Assembly: GCA_014905825.1 (NCBI GenBank)
Contig: JACGCN010000018.1
Span: forward strand, 620,001-684,000
DNA length: 64,000 bases
Direction of reading: 5' to 3'
From: Lyophyllum atratum
Lineage: Eukaryota > Basidiomycota > Agaricomycetes > Agaricales > Lyophyllaceae
In this document: positions 22,219 through 33,600 of the stretch, piece after piece
Numbering within the stretch: position 1 is the stretch's first letter
How the letters are laid out: each line of letters starts with the position of its first letter
Notes under the pieces: generated by a model
Told to the model about the DNA's origin: nothing
The model's database searches: none
What the model saw: the letters and a program-made list of their open reading frames with translations, nothing else
Made by a program: the position numbers and the translations under genes

Positions 22219-23592
22219 TTAAACAGAAGAAATACGAGTCGAACCAATCCTATGGGACCGCTCGAAATGTGCCATCGTAGTAGTAACCAGACTCGCCCGA
22301 GCGGCAGAAAAAGAGTTAGTAATAAAGAGAGGTAAGATGTCATCAATCCTGCGCCAATAATCCAGAAAGGCGTCCGACTTCCAACGGCCCTGAGTGCGCA
22401 CCGTACTGGGGTCAGTGCCACGAAGTAAAAGCTCCGTCGCCCCGCCAATACGAAACCCATGTCCCGCCATCCGCGGCATTCCCGCTGCCTCCCAAACAGA
22501 CTCACAACGGTCCAAGAACCCGTCCCGGGTCATCGGCGCCCAACCAGTGGCCGTGACGAAAGAGAAAAAGGGAGCGGTGATAGGAACAGCCGCATTGACA
22601 AGAAGGTGGTGACGCAATGCGGTGATGGGATCGGAGGGGTCGTCAACAGCAGTAAGAATGATATTCGCGCCGTCCTTCTTAGTAGTCTTGGTCCACGGGA
22701 CCTTGAAATGAGCCGAGGAAACGGTAGCCGAAGTCTTGAAAGTCACGGGCGAAGAACGGGAAACGTGCTTCTCGGAATCGAAGGCACCTAAAGACGGAGT
22801 GATAAGTACCCAAACAGCAGTGGCACCAAAAGCAAAGATACCTGGAGACGGAATGACAAGTTCCCCAAGGCGGCAGCAACCCCAAAATGCAACACATGCA
22901 ACAGCCCAAACCGCACAATCAAAAGTGTCGGAGAAATCAAGGCCCACGGCCAACGCATGCATATGTTCGATAGTGACGGGGGGCCGTTTAGCGCGCTTCG
23001 AGGTATCCGGTACCAACTTCGCTATTCCCTGCCGAACCCCCCGAAGAAGACTGCCGCCGTTCCAAACGGCGCCATTGACGTCATGCCAAAAGTGTATGCC
23101 TGCCATCCAGCTATCGAAAGTAGATGTCGCGACTTTGCCAGCTGCCATAGCGGCAGAGAAGCCGCAAAGTAAAATCTCGGATGCCGGCATCCGTTGCTCC
23201 TCCGGTATCCCTCGAGAGTCGCAATACTGAGTAAAGCGTAAAAGGCCTGCGCCATAGTTGGAACGCGTTTGAACGTCCTTCCCGAATAGTAACACCTCGA
23301 GAAATGCCCGAGCGTCTGAAATTGGAAGCGCCCGCGCCAGAGTCTCACGCCAGGTGAAGGTAACAGGTGTCGTCCAGCGATAGAGACGCTCATCCGCGAG
23401 TACATGAGGTCGATAAGGAGAGGGGAAAATGGAGTTTTCAAGTCGAGGTCTTCTTGGTTTTCTGATTCGGCCAACGAGAGGTTGCGGCCCGCCCGAAGAG
23501 CTACTCCCCCCAAGACGAGAGTAGAAACGAGCAGCCTCTGTAGCCACGTCGACACCAGTCAACGCTTCGGATAGACGAGATGTCTCAGGCAT
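22219..23592 (-). CDS. Ngaro tyrosine recombinase, 457 aa
   Basis: Integrates the circular DNA copy of the element by site-specific recombination. The visible catalytic set is the first arginine in WGCCRLGELV, HxxR in AGHGFRIGGATELL, and the tyrosine in SDAFLDYWR, as in DIRS/Ngaro recombinases. A core-binding helical region precedes it (SNYGAGLLRFTQYCDSRGI). The start ATG at 23592 overlaps the stop of the RT frame (tATGCCTGAg), so translation by reinitiation is possible. The frame is unbroken, and all key residues are present. Confidence 0.93.
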   Translation of the reverse strand: MPETSRLSEALTGVDVATEAARFYSRLGGSSSSGGPQPLVGRIRKPRRPRLENSIFPSPYRPHVLADERLYRWTTPVTFTWRETLARALPISDARAFLEVLLFGKDVQTRSNYGAGLLRFTQYCDSRGIPEEQRMPASEILLCGFSAAMAAGKVATSTFDSWMAGIHFWHDVNGAVWNGGSLLRGVRQGIAKLVPDTSKRAKRPPVTIEHMHALAVGLDFSDTFDCAVWAVACVAFWGCCRLGELVIPSPGIFAFGATAVWVLITPSLGAFDSEKHVSRSSPVTFKTSATVSSAHFKVPWTKTTKKDGANIILTAVDDPSDPITALRHHLLVNAAVPITAPFFSFVTATGWAPMTRDGFLDRCESVWEAAGMPRMAGHGFRIGGATELLLRGTDPSTVRTQGRWKSDAFLDYWRRIDDILPLFITNSFSAARASLVTTTMAHFERSHRIGSTRISSV

Positions 23593-25815
23593 AGGAGAGA
23601 TAAGGAGTGAGTTCCGGTGGAAGGGAACAAGAGTCTACCAAACGTCGTGTTCGGAGTCCCAGCTCGCCGCGTGAGATGGGATCCGCGAGGTTGTTGGCAG
23701 ATTCGACGTATTCGAAAGTAAGATGGATGGATTTCTCGAGCGCGATAAGTTCGGCTCGACGAATGGAAAGATTAACTTCAAAGTTGCGGCCGCGACCGCG
23801 CTTCCAGGCCCCAATCACGCCCTGGTTATCACTCCGAACGAGAACGTTGACGTGGTGAAAGCCCCGACGATCCAGGAGACGAACGGCTAACTCCACCGCC
23901 ACCCCTTCCAACCAGCCAATATTACGAGCTGGTCCCTTCCAATCATCATGTAATTTCCAAGCGTCCCAACCGACTCCGTTCCCCCAGACAAGACCAATAC
24001 CCCATTCTGTGGACGCATCCACCCAAATGCCGAGGTCGACCACCGGCCCTCGAGGCGCCAAAGACCGACACCACGATGCGTCTGCCAAAGTATGAGACCA
24101 CCACTTCAGATCCGTGAGGACCGACCGCGAAGGATAACGAGTGGCCCGACGAAACTGCGAAGGAAACTGTGAAATCCATGACGAGAGATTGGAGAGGTAG
24201 GAGCGGCCGTGTGGATAAACGAAGGCGATGTGTGACAGAGAACCATTCAACGTCATGGCCTCCGAAAGCGGAGCAGGAGACGCGGAGTAACGCTGCAGAA
24301 AATCGTCCACCCGGCCTTTGAACTTTGAACACTTCTTGTCAGTTAATGTCACCACACGACGAGGAATATCCCAATGAAAGCCGACATAGACGAAAGTCGG
24401 GCCAAAGTCCTGACCCTTCGTTGCATGCCACGGAATGCGCAGAGGCGCAATCAAGGCCTTGATATCCCCGAGACCGTAGTCATAAAGGACGTCCCCAGCC
24501 ACGGGCGACGCGCTAAGTAGCGAAGGGGAACGGAAGACGACAAAGTCATCCACCCATTTCACCACTGGGCCGACACCCATCGCGTGCCAGACATCAACCG
24601 TCGCGTCCGCCACTTCACCGTGGTTCCCTCCAGACGACGCACATCCAAAAGGGCAATTATGATCCAACCAGAATGAACCGTCGAAACTCACCACCGTGTA
24701 TGCCTTGTGAGGAGGCCATACTGGAATGGTACGAAATGCGGCGTCAACGTCGAGAGTAGCGGCCTGAGTCTCCGGACCTGCCGTAGCCAACTGTAGTAAA
24801 GAATCAGTCATCACATCGGCAAATGGAGACATAGAAGGATGTGAGGACCAAAGGCAAAGGGCGACGAGCGAACGGTAGATGGAAAGGTTATAGAGGTAAA
24901 GAATAATGGTAATGATTAAAGAATAAAGGTGATCGAGGTAGTGGATAAAGGGTAAAGTGGTAGAGAAGGAGGGGTTGACACCCACATCCAGCTAGGGAAC
25001 GAGAAGAACAGTAGAGGTAAACAGAATATAAGGCAATAACTCACGATTTCCTCAATCTCGGAAGCGCCGCCCCAACGCGTCGGGAAATCATCCGAGTCAA
25101 TGAGATCGTTGACGGAATACCCCGCGTTACCCTTGTAGGAAAGATTGATAGCCATTCGAACCTTCCCATCCTTGAGCACCACCTGAACCGGTGAGGAACG
25201 GAAAGGACCACCGACGATGACCTCGAGACGCTCGCGCGAATAAGGTCCAGCCATCCGACCCTTCTGAAGCTCAGAAAGGAGATACTTGAGCACGGCGTCG
25301 CCATGTTCAGCCGCAGAAGGATGGTTGGGAGGGGTAAAAGAGTGTGGCAGAGGAGGGAACTCCCCCAGAGGAAAACCATGACGGAGTTTTTGCGAAAGTT
25401 CGGGATAGGTGGAGGTAAGACCGTAAGTGGATAGGAAGTAGTCGAACGCGTCCGGGTCGTAAGGAGTGATGATGCGGTCGAGGATAGAAGAACGGACGTC
25501 ATATAAAAGAGAGGGAAGAGTCGTCGTCCCCTCAGTGAGAGGCGACGCAGACGCGAGCGCATGCGAAGTGGGCTTTGAGTCCGCAGAGCGAGCAGATATG
25601 GTACTCGATGTGACGGGCGCTGCACCGCCCAGAGCCGCCGAGGTTCCAGGACACGCAGACGGGGGCGTTGGACGCGACCGTGGCGAGTCGACGGTCTGCG
25701 GAAATCTTGACAATGACCGGCTTCCCTTGCTCGGTATGATCGAAGGTACAGTCCCCGTACCTGTGCCCTTGTCGCCCGCACATGAGGCAGAGGGAGGATG
25801 CGACGGCGCCTCCAC
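23585..25815 (-). CDS. Ngaro reverse transcriptase/RNase H, with one spliceosomal intron
   Basis: Copies element RNA into DNA. Exon 25815-25045 carries KVRMAINLSYKGNAGYSVND and ends at EEI|GTGAGT; exon 24790-23585 begins LATAGPETQAATLDVDAAFR. The intervening 24791-25044 (254 bp) has GT...CTACAG ends and carries frame-breaking filler; both exon edges are in phase 0. RT block C is KWVDDFVVF. RNase H residues are the Asp of GIWVDAS, the Glu of LEGVAVELAV, the Asp of VRSDNQGVIGAW and ANNLADPISRG. The 5' end overlaps gag in another frame, so the true start is uncertain; 25815 is only the limit of the open frame. How RT is translated (shift or reinitiation) is unknown. Confidence 0.88.
24791..25044 (-). 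other. Spliceosomal intron inside the Ngaro RT gene
   Basis: Begins GTGAGT after a complete ATC codon and ends CTACAG before TTG. Its removal fuses two RT blocks that are adjacent in related polymerases (PTRWGGASEIEEI with ATLDVDAAFR). Length 254 bp is long for this window, where most introns are 50-75 bp. Confidence 0.72.
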
Positions 25816-26875
25816 TGCCCTTCGGAAAGGACTGCGAGTTGGAAGGGGAGGGGTAAGGTGCGAACTTTGGTTTAGCGGGAGTAGTGCGAGCGGCGAGTTC
25901 GATGGAGCGTTTCAAGGCCTGAAACTCGTCCCTGCGCACGGCGTCCTGAACTTGATGCCAATGCTTGAAATAAGTTCGTTCGTCGAACTGAGTAGGGTAA
26001 GCGGCATACTCGCGACGCTGTTCGATGTCGAAACGGAGGACAGTGGGGAAGTTATCCTTGAAATCGTCGTGAGAAGTAACGAAGTCGAAGTGAAAGTTCC
26101 ACCTCTTTAGAACGGCCTCCTCAGCATCGAGTTCTCCCAGAAACTCTTTGAAATACTTCCACCCCTCCAGCCAATCCGCAGCATCCATCGACTTCTCATC
26201 CGGAAAAGCTCCAGTCTTGAGGACGGTAACCTTATTACCCGCAGACATTCGGATGGTCTCGTATGCCAAACCTTCGTCCATGTGAATCCTCTTCAAGGAT
26301 TTAGCGAGGAACATGGTGAGCGGAATGTGTCGGTCATTGGAAGCGAGTATCTCCAAGGCGGGGTGAAACCCGAACTTCTTGGCCCCGGTTGACGAGTGAG
26401 CAGGTTTCTCGCGTGCAGCCGAGAATAGCCTAGGTACCGAGGATGTAACGATCGTTGATGCCGCCGGAACCTTTTTGGGAGTGAGGGATAAATCCGGGGT
26501 GTCCGTGGCTGCAATCACGGCGTCGACCGACCTCCTCTGAGCGTCAGAAAGTTGTTTATAAGCCGCGAGAAACTGAAGTAAATGCTCATCTCCCTCGAGA
26601 CCGGCTGACTCTGGCCCGGCCGGAGACGAAGGAGCCATCTCCTCGTCGTCGGATACGTTTTCCTCACCAGCATCCCGCCTGGACTTGCGTGAAGCATTGC
26701 GAATGGCTATGGCGACGTCGGTGCCTGGATCTGAACCAGTGGTAGGCGAGCCATCAGAAGTCGACGTGGGATTCTGATTGGCAGTGGTCCCTTGATGGGA
26801 CGGATTTTGATTGCCCGGCAACACGGGCGCGGGCAAACCGGTAGGAACGCCTGCAGATGGGTTGGTAGACACCAT
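25532..26875 (-). CDS. Ngaro Gag-like protein with zinc knuckle
   Basis: Structural RNA-binding protein of the element. From the ATG at 26875 it starts MVSTNPSAGVPTGLPAP, a Pro/Ser-rich N-terminus, followed by an acidic stretch (SDDEEM), then a helical middle with LTMFLAKSLKRIHMDEGLAY. Near the C-terminus is CLMCGRQGHRYGDC, a CX2CX4HX4C zinc knuckle, then further Cys/His (HICSLCGLKAHFACARVC). The frame remains open up to 26926, inside the A1 edge, but an ATG there would start in the repeat. The last 280 bp overlap the RT frame. Confidence 0.85.
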   Translation of the reverse strand: MVSTNPSAGVPTGLPAPVLPGNQNPSHQGTTANQNPTSTSDGSPTTGSDPGTDVAIAIRNASRKSRRDAGEENVSDDEEMAPSSPAGPESAGLEGDEHLLQFLAAYKQLSDAQRRSVDAVIAATDTPDLSLTPKKVPAASTIVTSSVPRLFSAAREKPAHSSTGAKKFGFHPALEILASNDRHIPLTMFLAKSLKRIHMDEGLAYETIRMSAGNKVTVLKTGAFPDEKSMDAADWLEGWKYFKEFLGELDAEEAVLKRWNFHFDFVTSHDDFKDNFPTVLRFDIEQRREYAAYPTQFDERTYFKHWHQVQDAVRRDEFQALKRSIELAARTTPAKPKFAPYPSPSNSQSFPKGSGGAVASSLCLMCGRQGHRYGDCTFDHTEQGKPVIVKISADRRLATVASNAPVCVSWNLGGSGRCSARHIEYHICSLCGLKAHFACARVCVASH

Positions 26876-26924
26876 AGTAGCGAGATGTAGAGTAGATGAA
26901 GAGGAGTGAAGTGCTGATGAGCTC

Positions 26925-27078
26925 AAAGAAAATTTCAGGCTTCAGACCAGTTGCTGGGATGAGAGAGAAAAACTCAAGCTTAACTCACGTGGCGCTTGAT
27001 TTTTTCCGTTCTGAACTCGCTTACAAAGAACTATTTCTATTCACCGCTCGCAAGCTCACTTTGAATAGAATTGCAATC
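26925..27078 (-). repeat. Ngaro repeat A1 (outer left end)
   Basis: 154-bp copy of A2. Its outer edge at 27078 marks the 5' end of the element, and its inner edge lies 50 bp upstream of the gag ATG. Confidence 0.9.
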
Positions 27079-27645
27079 AGGATGATGATGCCTTGTGACG
27101 TCGATTCACACGACCCGCAGTCAAAGCCTCTTCACTAGATAGTTGAAAGACTGGTTTATGCGGACCAGAAACACGACTTCTGTCTGCGGACTTTGGTGCA
27201 GTACACTGGACCAGGCGCACCCATGTCGGCTTGGAGATTGGAACGAGAGTCAAACGAAAGTGCAAGTCAGAGGAAACGTGGCCATTCTGACGAGCGGAAA
27301 AACATGAACAAAGCTCGTCGCGTTAAATCTACCGTTCGTCAAGGTCTAATAATTTTGTCCGGTGAGGCCCTTCATACGTCGCCGACTTGCTTCGACTTCG
27401 ACGATCAGAAGATGTGGACCTCAGCTTGTGTCCACCTCTTCATCCATCGACGCTTCGCAATCGACAGCTCAAAGTATGAGCGAGAGGGTATGAAATCTTC
27501 AGATGCATGAGTGCAAATTGAAAAAGAAAAAGTCCGTGTTGGAGGCTCGGTAGAGTACAGATGCTGTCTATCACTGTGGTGCGTAGTTAAACAAAAGGTA
27601 TATGGGTGGTATGCGATTATTTCCATATGCATAGGTTACATTCTC
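27079..27645. other. 567 bp between the retrotransposon and CCH1, no gene seen
   Basis: Contains the CCH1 3' UTR on the minus strand. Frames on the plus strand are short and motif-free. Confidence 0.4.
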
Positions 27646-30600
27646 TCATCCTCGTCTACTGCCTGAATCATGAGATCTGCACACGTCGGCTCAGAGAGCT
27701 AAAAAGGGATATCCTGTATAAACACTCACCTCCCCATCTGGAGTTCTCCATCGACGAAAGCACGTTCTGTGGATCCGCTTGATCCATCGAGGATCTCCTA
27801 GCAGATAATGATCAGTCACGAGGCATGAAGAACGACAGGGACAACGTACTGCGACGAATAGCCATGATCAGTCGATAACATACTGATATCGCTTACACGA
27901 CGACTGCTGCGCTGTAGCCTGGGGGTCAAATCCAGTGCTAGAGACACATCAGGGCTGTGGAACCGTCGCTCTGGGGTAGGGCTCCCGGGGGCTGAGCCGT
28001 AATGCGAGCCATCGGGCGTAACTGGGCTAGGGGTTTCCCTGAGGGTATCCACCACAATGGAGGGTATTTCTTAAACACGAGTCAGTCGCAGTTGGATCTG
28101 GCTATAAAGGAGCGTACCTTGCTGTTGCTCGGCAAACAGGCGGTCTTTATATGCCAGGAAGCGTCGGCGGTGAGATATTGTCTTGAGCAATGATCGAACA
28201 CGATCCAAATTGACGAGATCAGTAACGAGTTTGTTCGTTTCCGTTCTTGAGACGAGATCTTTCAGGCTAGGTGCGGGACGTGAGCCATGAAATAGGTAAT
28301 GAAGTAAGCGAGACCTACGTGAGCGCCTCTCCGTCTACAATAAGTTTGTGATGTGCGAGTAGTATGAGCATATCATTGAAGGAGATGCCACGGCCCTGTT
28401 GATGGGAGATGCTAGCTTCATGGTACAGCCGACTGTAGATGGCTCTTCGCTTCCTAATAGCAGTGTAGTCCAGCCCGCTCAGGACGGCCTCTAGTTTCCC
28501 CATGTCAACACCCTCGATAATCCTCGACGACCAATTCATCTCAGGTTCCGAGGACTCCCTGCAGACCCCCGTGATGTTTGGGATACTGTACTCAGTCGGG
28601 TAGATCTTGACCTCGAAGGCTCCGCTCAATTTCTATAGCGAAAGGATGATCAGAAATGCAAAAGTACTAGGAGGCACCCTAGTTACCCCGAAGAATGGAA
28701 CAAATCGATGACGTTCCAGGTAACCCGTTCTAGGGTTGGCAAATTCGGCCCAAACCTTCTTGAACGAACGCATCTGCTCTCGAGTTATCGATTTCGCACC
28801 ACCCGCTGAGGTCTGGAAAACGTAGGAGAAGTTCTCGACGACCACACCTGAAAAGAGGGGAACATAAGGGCTAAAGAAGAAGAATAACGGGAGGGATGAA
28901 CTTACCAGTAAACATATTGACGAAGATGTACTGTTGAAGATAATTTGATGATCCGCAGTATGAGAGCGCAGTGGGAGACATACCATGCTGAGAAGATTCC
29001 AGGCAATGAAGAGTGCGAAGGCCCAGCGCTCACTTCCACAATCGGAATCAGTTACCTGATCTGTAGTGTTGTTCGTACAGCGAGGATACGTGATGGTACT
29101 GGAAATGAAAGTAAGATGGGGAGCGGACTCCCTGAGAGCTAGTTGACGTACTAATCGTGCATGTATTGGTTCCAGCCCTCGCTGGTAGTATGCAGAGATT
29201 AGCGGAGTCACGAAGCAAGCAACCAGACTTACCCAACGCTCATAAATGCCAGCATCACCAATGAGGAGCCAACAGACGTAAAGTTCATGTTCCGAGTCTC
29301 GCCAGAGTTCCATTTCGTCAAACTAAATACTTCAACGTAAAGGATGGCAAAGAAGATGAACAGGATCAACCACAGTCCAAGCAGGCTGAGAATGACCGGG
29401 AGACTCGCACTGACGCGATGTTAGCATCGTCAGATTCAAAGAAGCCAGGTCGAACTTACACAGCAGTTTTGAAGAGCATGTTCAAACTATTGGTTCGCTG
29501 GACAAGCTTGAAGGCGATGCTGACGAGGAATAGTTTCTGGAGCTGCTGCGTGACGAACCCACTGTCACCAAACCGAACGACCATGGTTGTGATGAAGCTC
29601 CCGGCTGCCACGACGATGTCGAACAAGTTCCATCCGTCTGCGCGGAAACTCTTCCATCCCAGCCCACACAAACGGACGACGACATCGACCATGTATACGA
29701 ACATGATTGCCAGGAAAAAATCATCTATATCGCAAGGATAAGCGGCCAGTCAAGGTAAGGAGGAAACAACATCATACTCCGAAGTGTGTCAGCTAATTCC
29801 CGCTTTGAGAAAGTTTGCGTCCTGGGGTATTTTGTCAGCGAAGGATCACGACGATGATACACCAACGTACATTAAAGCTAAGATGTGCAGGACGAAGAGG
29901 AATGTCATGGCTCTGGACCACCAGCCATGTTTGTGGACAGCACGATCAAAACACCAACCCCGAAGGAAGTTGCCTGGTCGAGTGGGAGGCCGTTTCGAAG
30001 GTTTTTGCCTCTTGAACAGCTTTTGCAAGTCGATCCATTCTCGCTGCGCCTTTGTCAAGAAGGCGGAACCAGTCTTCGAACTGAAGTTCCCGATGATGAT
30101 ACTGGAAACCAGGACAAGTCAGTCGCTGTCCAATATGGCGAGCATCAAAAGTGGCATACCTGACAAAGAGCGTCAAAATTACAACGGCTCCCATGAGATT
30201 GTAGATAACGAAGAATAAAGCGTTAAATTGCGAGTTGTTGGTTACAGGTTGCAAGTCTTTCCCCGTGATAGCAGTGGCGACCCCCATAACATCGACCCAA
30301 CCCTCGAGCGACACAATCTCGAAGAGAATGAGAAGGGAGGACCGAAAATTGTCGAACGAGAAGGACGTCGAAGGTGAAGGATTGTCCCAAACGCGTGGAA
30401 CTGGGAAGCCAAAGGAATCTCCCAAAACCGTGTTCGTATATTCACCGTTGCAATCGATCAGGCCAGTTGCATCACTGTCGTTGCACACGTTCATTTTGCC
30501 TGCAAAGATGTTCAAACCCCAGACGGCATAGGGGATCATGTAGAGGATGGCGAGCATGGCCGCGTCCAGGATACGGATGGCCCCCGATAAGATCAACGAC

Positions 30601-33600
30601 TGAAACGTGTTCCGCATTCTATCAATGAGGGTGATCAGACGCAGTGCCCGCAACGCTTTCAGTGACCTGGTAAACCGACTAAGCCCACCAACGAAGATGA
30701 GGCCGGTTGTGACGTTAACGAGAATGCCGACCATAATGAAGAAGTCAAGGACATTCCAGATGCTACGTATGTAGGCATTGGGCGTAAACGCGAAGCCATC
30801 CGCAAGTATCTTGATGAGAAACTCGATCACGAGGAGGAAACCAAACACCGATTCCGCGACGTCGAACCAAGCTCCTACTTCGAGCCCATGCTCAAGGAAG
30901 TAGCTCCGACGGTAGACTGGGGTTGCTATAGTCTCCGTTATGATACCGCCGATCACCGTGAGGAGAAGTATGAGCTGGAAGATGGGGTGTGCAATAGGGG
31001 AGTAGGGCGTGCCAAAAATTCGTTCACCGTTGGCAGGCTGCACGACCTTCTGACATAGCCTGCGCAGAATATTCTTTTGAGAGAATACCCAGAAGGCCTT
31101 GTCGTATGTCGGGTGGTCACGGATGAAGTCCGCCTTCTGTGCCCGCCTCTCATACATCAGATCGTGCATGTCCTGCGAGGAAGCTCCCTCCGGATTGACA
31201 GAGGCGAGTAGCTCTCTATTTTGCGAATTCAATGTCAAATCAAGTATAAAGTAAACTGGCGTACAGATGGCGTTCAGTCTCGTCGTCATGGTCAGTCTCC
31301 GCCTTGCCATTCCTAAGAGTCGACATGGGTAGATCATTGGACCTCGTTTCACCCGCAAACAGACGTTCAAGGGCGTTCAGAGACTTCGACGAGTAGTGGC
31401 GCGGTTTGGAGCTGCTGGCAACGGGCTGCTGATTCTATTGAGAGGATCAGTAGATGAGTCTCCAGGAAACACTGGGTAAGCGTACAACCGGGGATCGAGC
31501 ATCCATCCTTGGGACATTGTAATCCTGGACCAACGACTTCTGCATCGGAAGAACCAGATTGGCAGGAAGGTTCTCGACTTTGACCTTCACAGGATTGGCC
31601 TTGACCCAGCGATACGGATTAAACTTGCGGAGCCATGCCGCAGACCCTTGCTGTGCTTGATGGCTGGCCCAGTATTTCGTCGCTTGCTGTCCCTTCTTCG
31701 ACTCTTCTGCAACCTCAAAATTCTCGTTGATCACAGCAATGAACATCTGTAGCACAATGACTTTGCGCGTTGTCAGTCAAGGCAGTAAATGATGGTAATA
31801 AATTACGCAACACTCACAATTTGCGAACAACATCCACGCAGTCACGAACAATGCAACGATAACAGTTTGTCCAAGTCGGATCTCTGCTCCAGTCGTGCTG
31901 TACAGGACATTGGTCCAATTCTCCGATGAAAACACCTGATAAACGCCCAGAAACGACGTCCACAGGTCACCAAAATTCATCGGCGTATCTTCTCCAAGAT
32001 CGCCACGGAGGAGTTGCACAGCCGCAAGCGCCGCAATGTAGTTGATCATGATCAAAAACAAAGACATGTTCGCCAGACCATACATGTTACCAAACACAGC
32101 CAGCTGTCAACGACAATGAGCAGCCAAATCAGTGTTGACACGTCAATAAACGCACCAAAAGAGGTTTCATGCGCGGAAACACGAGAATGACCCTATAAAA
32201 CCTCGCGAGCTGGAAGATCGTGAACCAAGGGTACACCGACGAGTTGTGGATAGCAGGAATCTGGATGATGCTCGACCCAATAGCCAGGATCGTGTCAAGC
32301 CAGTTATTCCCATGCGAGAAGAAACTTCTCCAATCCGGCAACGTGGCCAAGATACGCAGCACGATCTCAACGTCAAATGCAATAGTGATACCGAGCTCGC
32401 CATAGTACATGACGAGCTCGTGGGTAACGTCGATGTCCACTGACCGGGTGGCTTGGAGGACAAGGGACGTGAGGGCGAGGAACACCCAGCACCATGAGGT
32501 GTATCCATAGATCGTCTTTGCAAGGTTTGCTCGGGTAGCTTTGCGGCCGTCTTCCGTCGTCCAGCCATCGTCCTGCTCGTCATTAATCGGCACCAGTCTA
32601 CGAACATCATGTTAGCATCAAGCACAGGTAGAAAAATGGAGAACATACGGGGCAGCTCCGAAGGCACTTTTCTTCGTCTCAGAACGAATGGCAGAAAACG
32701 TGTTGGTGATGACCGCAACAAAAAGATTAATGAGCCAGAAATTGAGCACAATGACGCAAATGATGAAGAAGAAACACGAGAAGAAATATTCAGCGTCGAT
32801 CATCGAGTACATCAGTGGAGTCCACTGTGAAGCTACATCAGCAAACTGCGTCACAAACGAGAAGCTGATCACATACCCCGTTCGCAGAGGCAACGATGAC
32901 AACCTGCAAAGCCGCATACCAGATGGCGTCGAAACTCTCAACGTTGTTAGCAGGATTATCTTGTTCCTACGCAAATCGAGGTTCCAACAAAATACCTTGG
33001 GATGAACTAACTCCACTGACCTTGCATACCTGTCCGAGCGGACATATGTAGCCCTTCGACGTGGGCACTCTACTTCCGTCAAGCTGAATATACCCTGTGG
33101 CATTTAATGTTAGAGGATCGATGTACCCTCCACAAAATTGGCCCTCGATTTGGATTTCTTGCTCCCCAAGGATGGGAGAGAGCAGGCACGTCCTCCTCAT
33201 GGACCCTTTGAAAGATTGGACACCAATAATTCTACGGCATGAAGTCAAGAGGCGGAATGGAAGAATGAACGAGGAGCCTTACGAGAAGAGAACCATAGCA
33301 AAAATGACAAAATAAGCAACCCGCGTAAGGAGTGGACGCGCTGTTTTCAAAGAATGCATGATAGTCTGGGACCATGGATGAGCCGACGGACATTTAGTGC
33401 ACAGACCCCAGTACGCACCGTGGTACCAGACGTGATAGTCAACAATCTCGCCGTCCTAATGACACTCATCGCCCTAAAGATACCAATATGATACCGGCCC
33501 CTCTCCTCCCCAGATATCGCCAGCGCAAACGCAATCCAGAAACTGATGATGGCAATGAAGTCGATGCGGCTCCAGCTCTGCCTGAGGTATGGAATATTCC

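Larger units (their letters stand above)
21581..27078 (-). mobile_element. Ngaro-type (DIRS-order) tyrosine-recombinase retrotransposon, apparently complete
   Basis: 5498 bp element read on the minus strand as A1 - gag - RT/RNase H - tyrosine recombinase - B1 - A2 - B2. The A copies (154 bp) and the B copies (113 bp) read as identical. This split-direct-repeat layout with a tyrosine recombinase, no integrase and no visible protease or methyltransferase is the known Ngaro pattern. All three long frames are open. No target-site duplication is expected, and none is seen: the flanks are gaatgcatca at 21571-21580 and aggatgatga at 27079-27088. Identical repeats and open frames suggest a recent insertion. 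Confidence 0.9.

Noticed and set aside
25041..25781. A 246-codon minus-strand frame overlapping the retrotransposon RT
   Set aside because: It is the neighbouring frame of the RT/gag overlap, Arg- and Ser-rich with no motif, and ends at the RT intron donor by chance.
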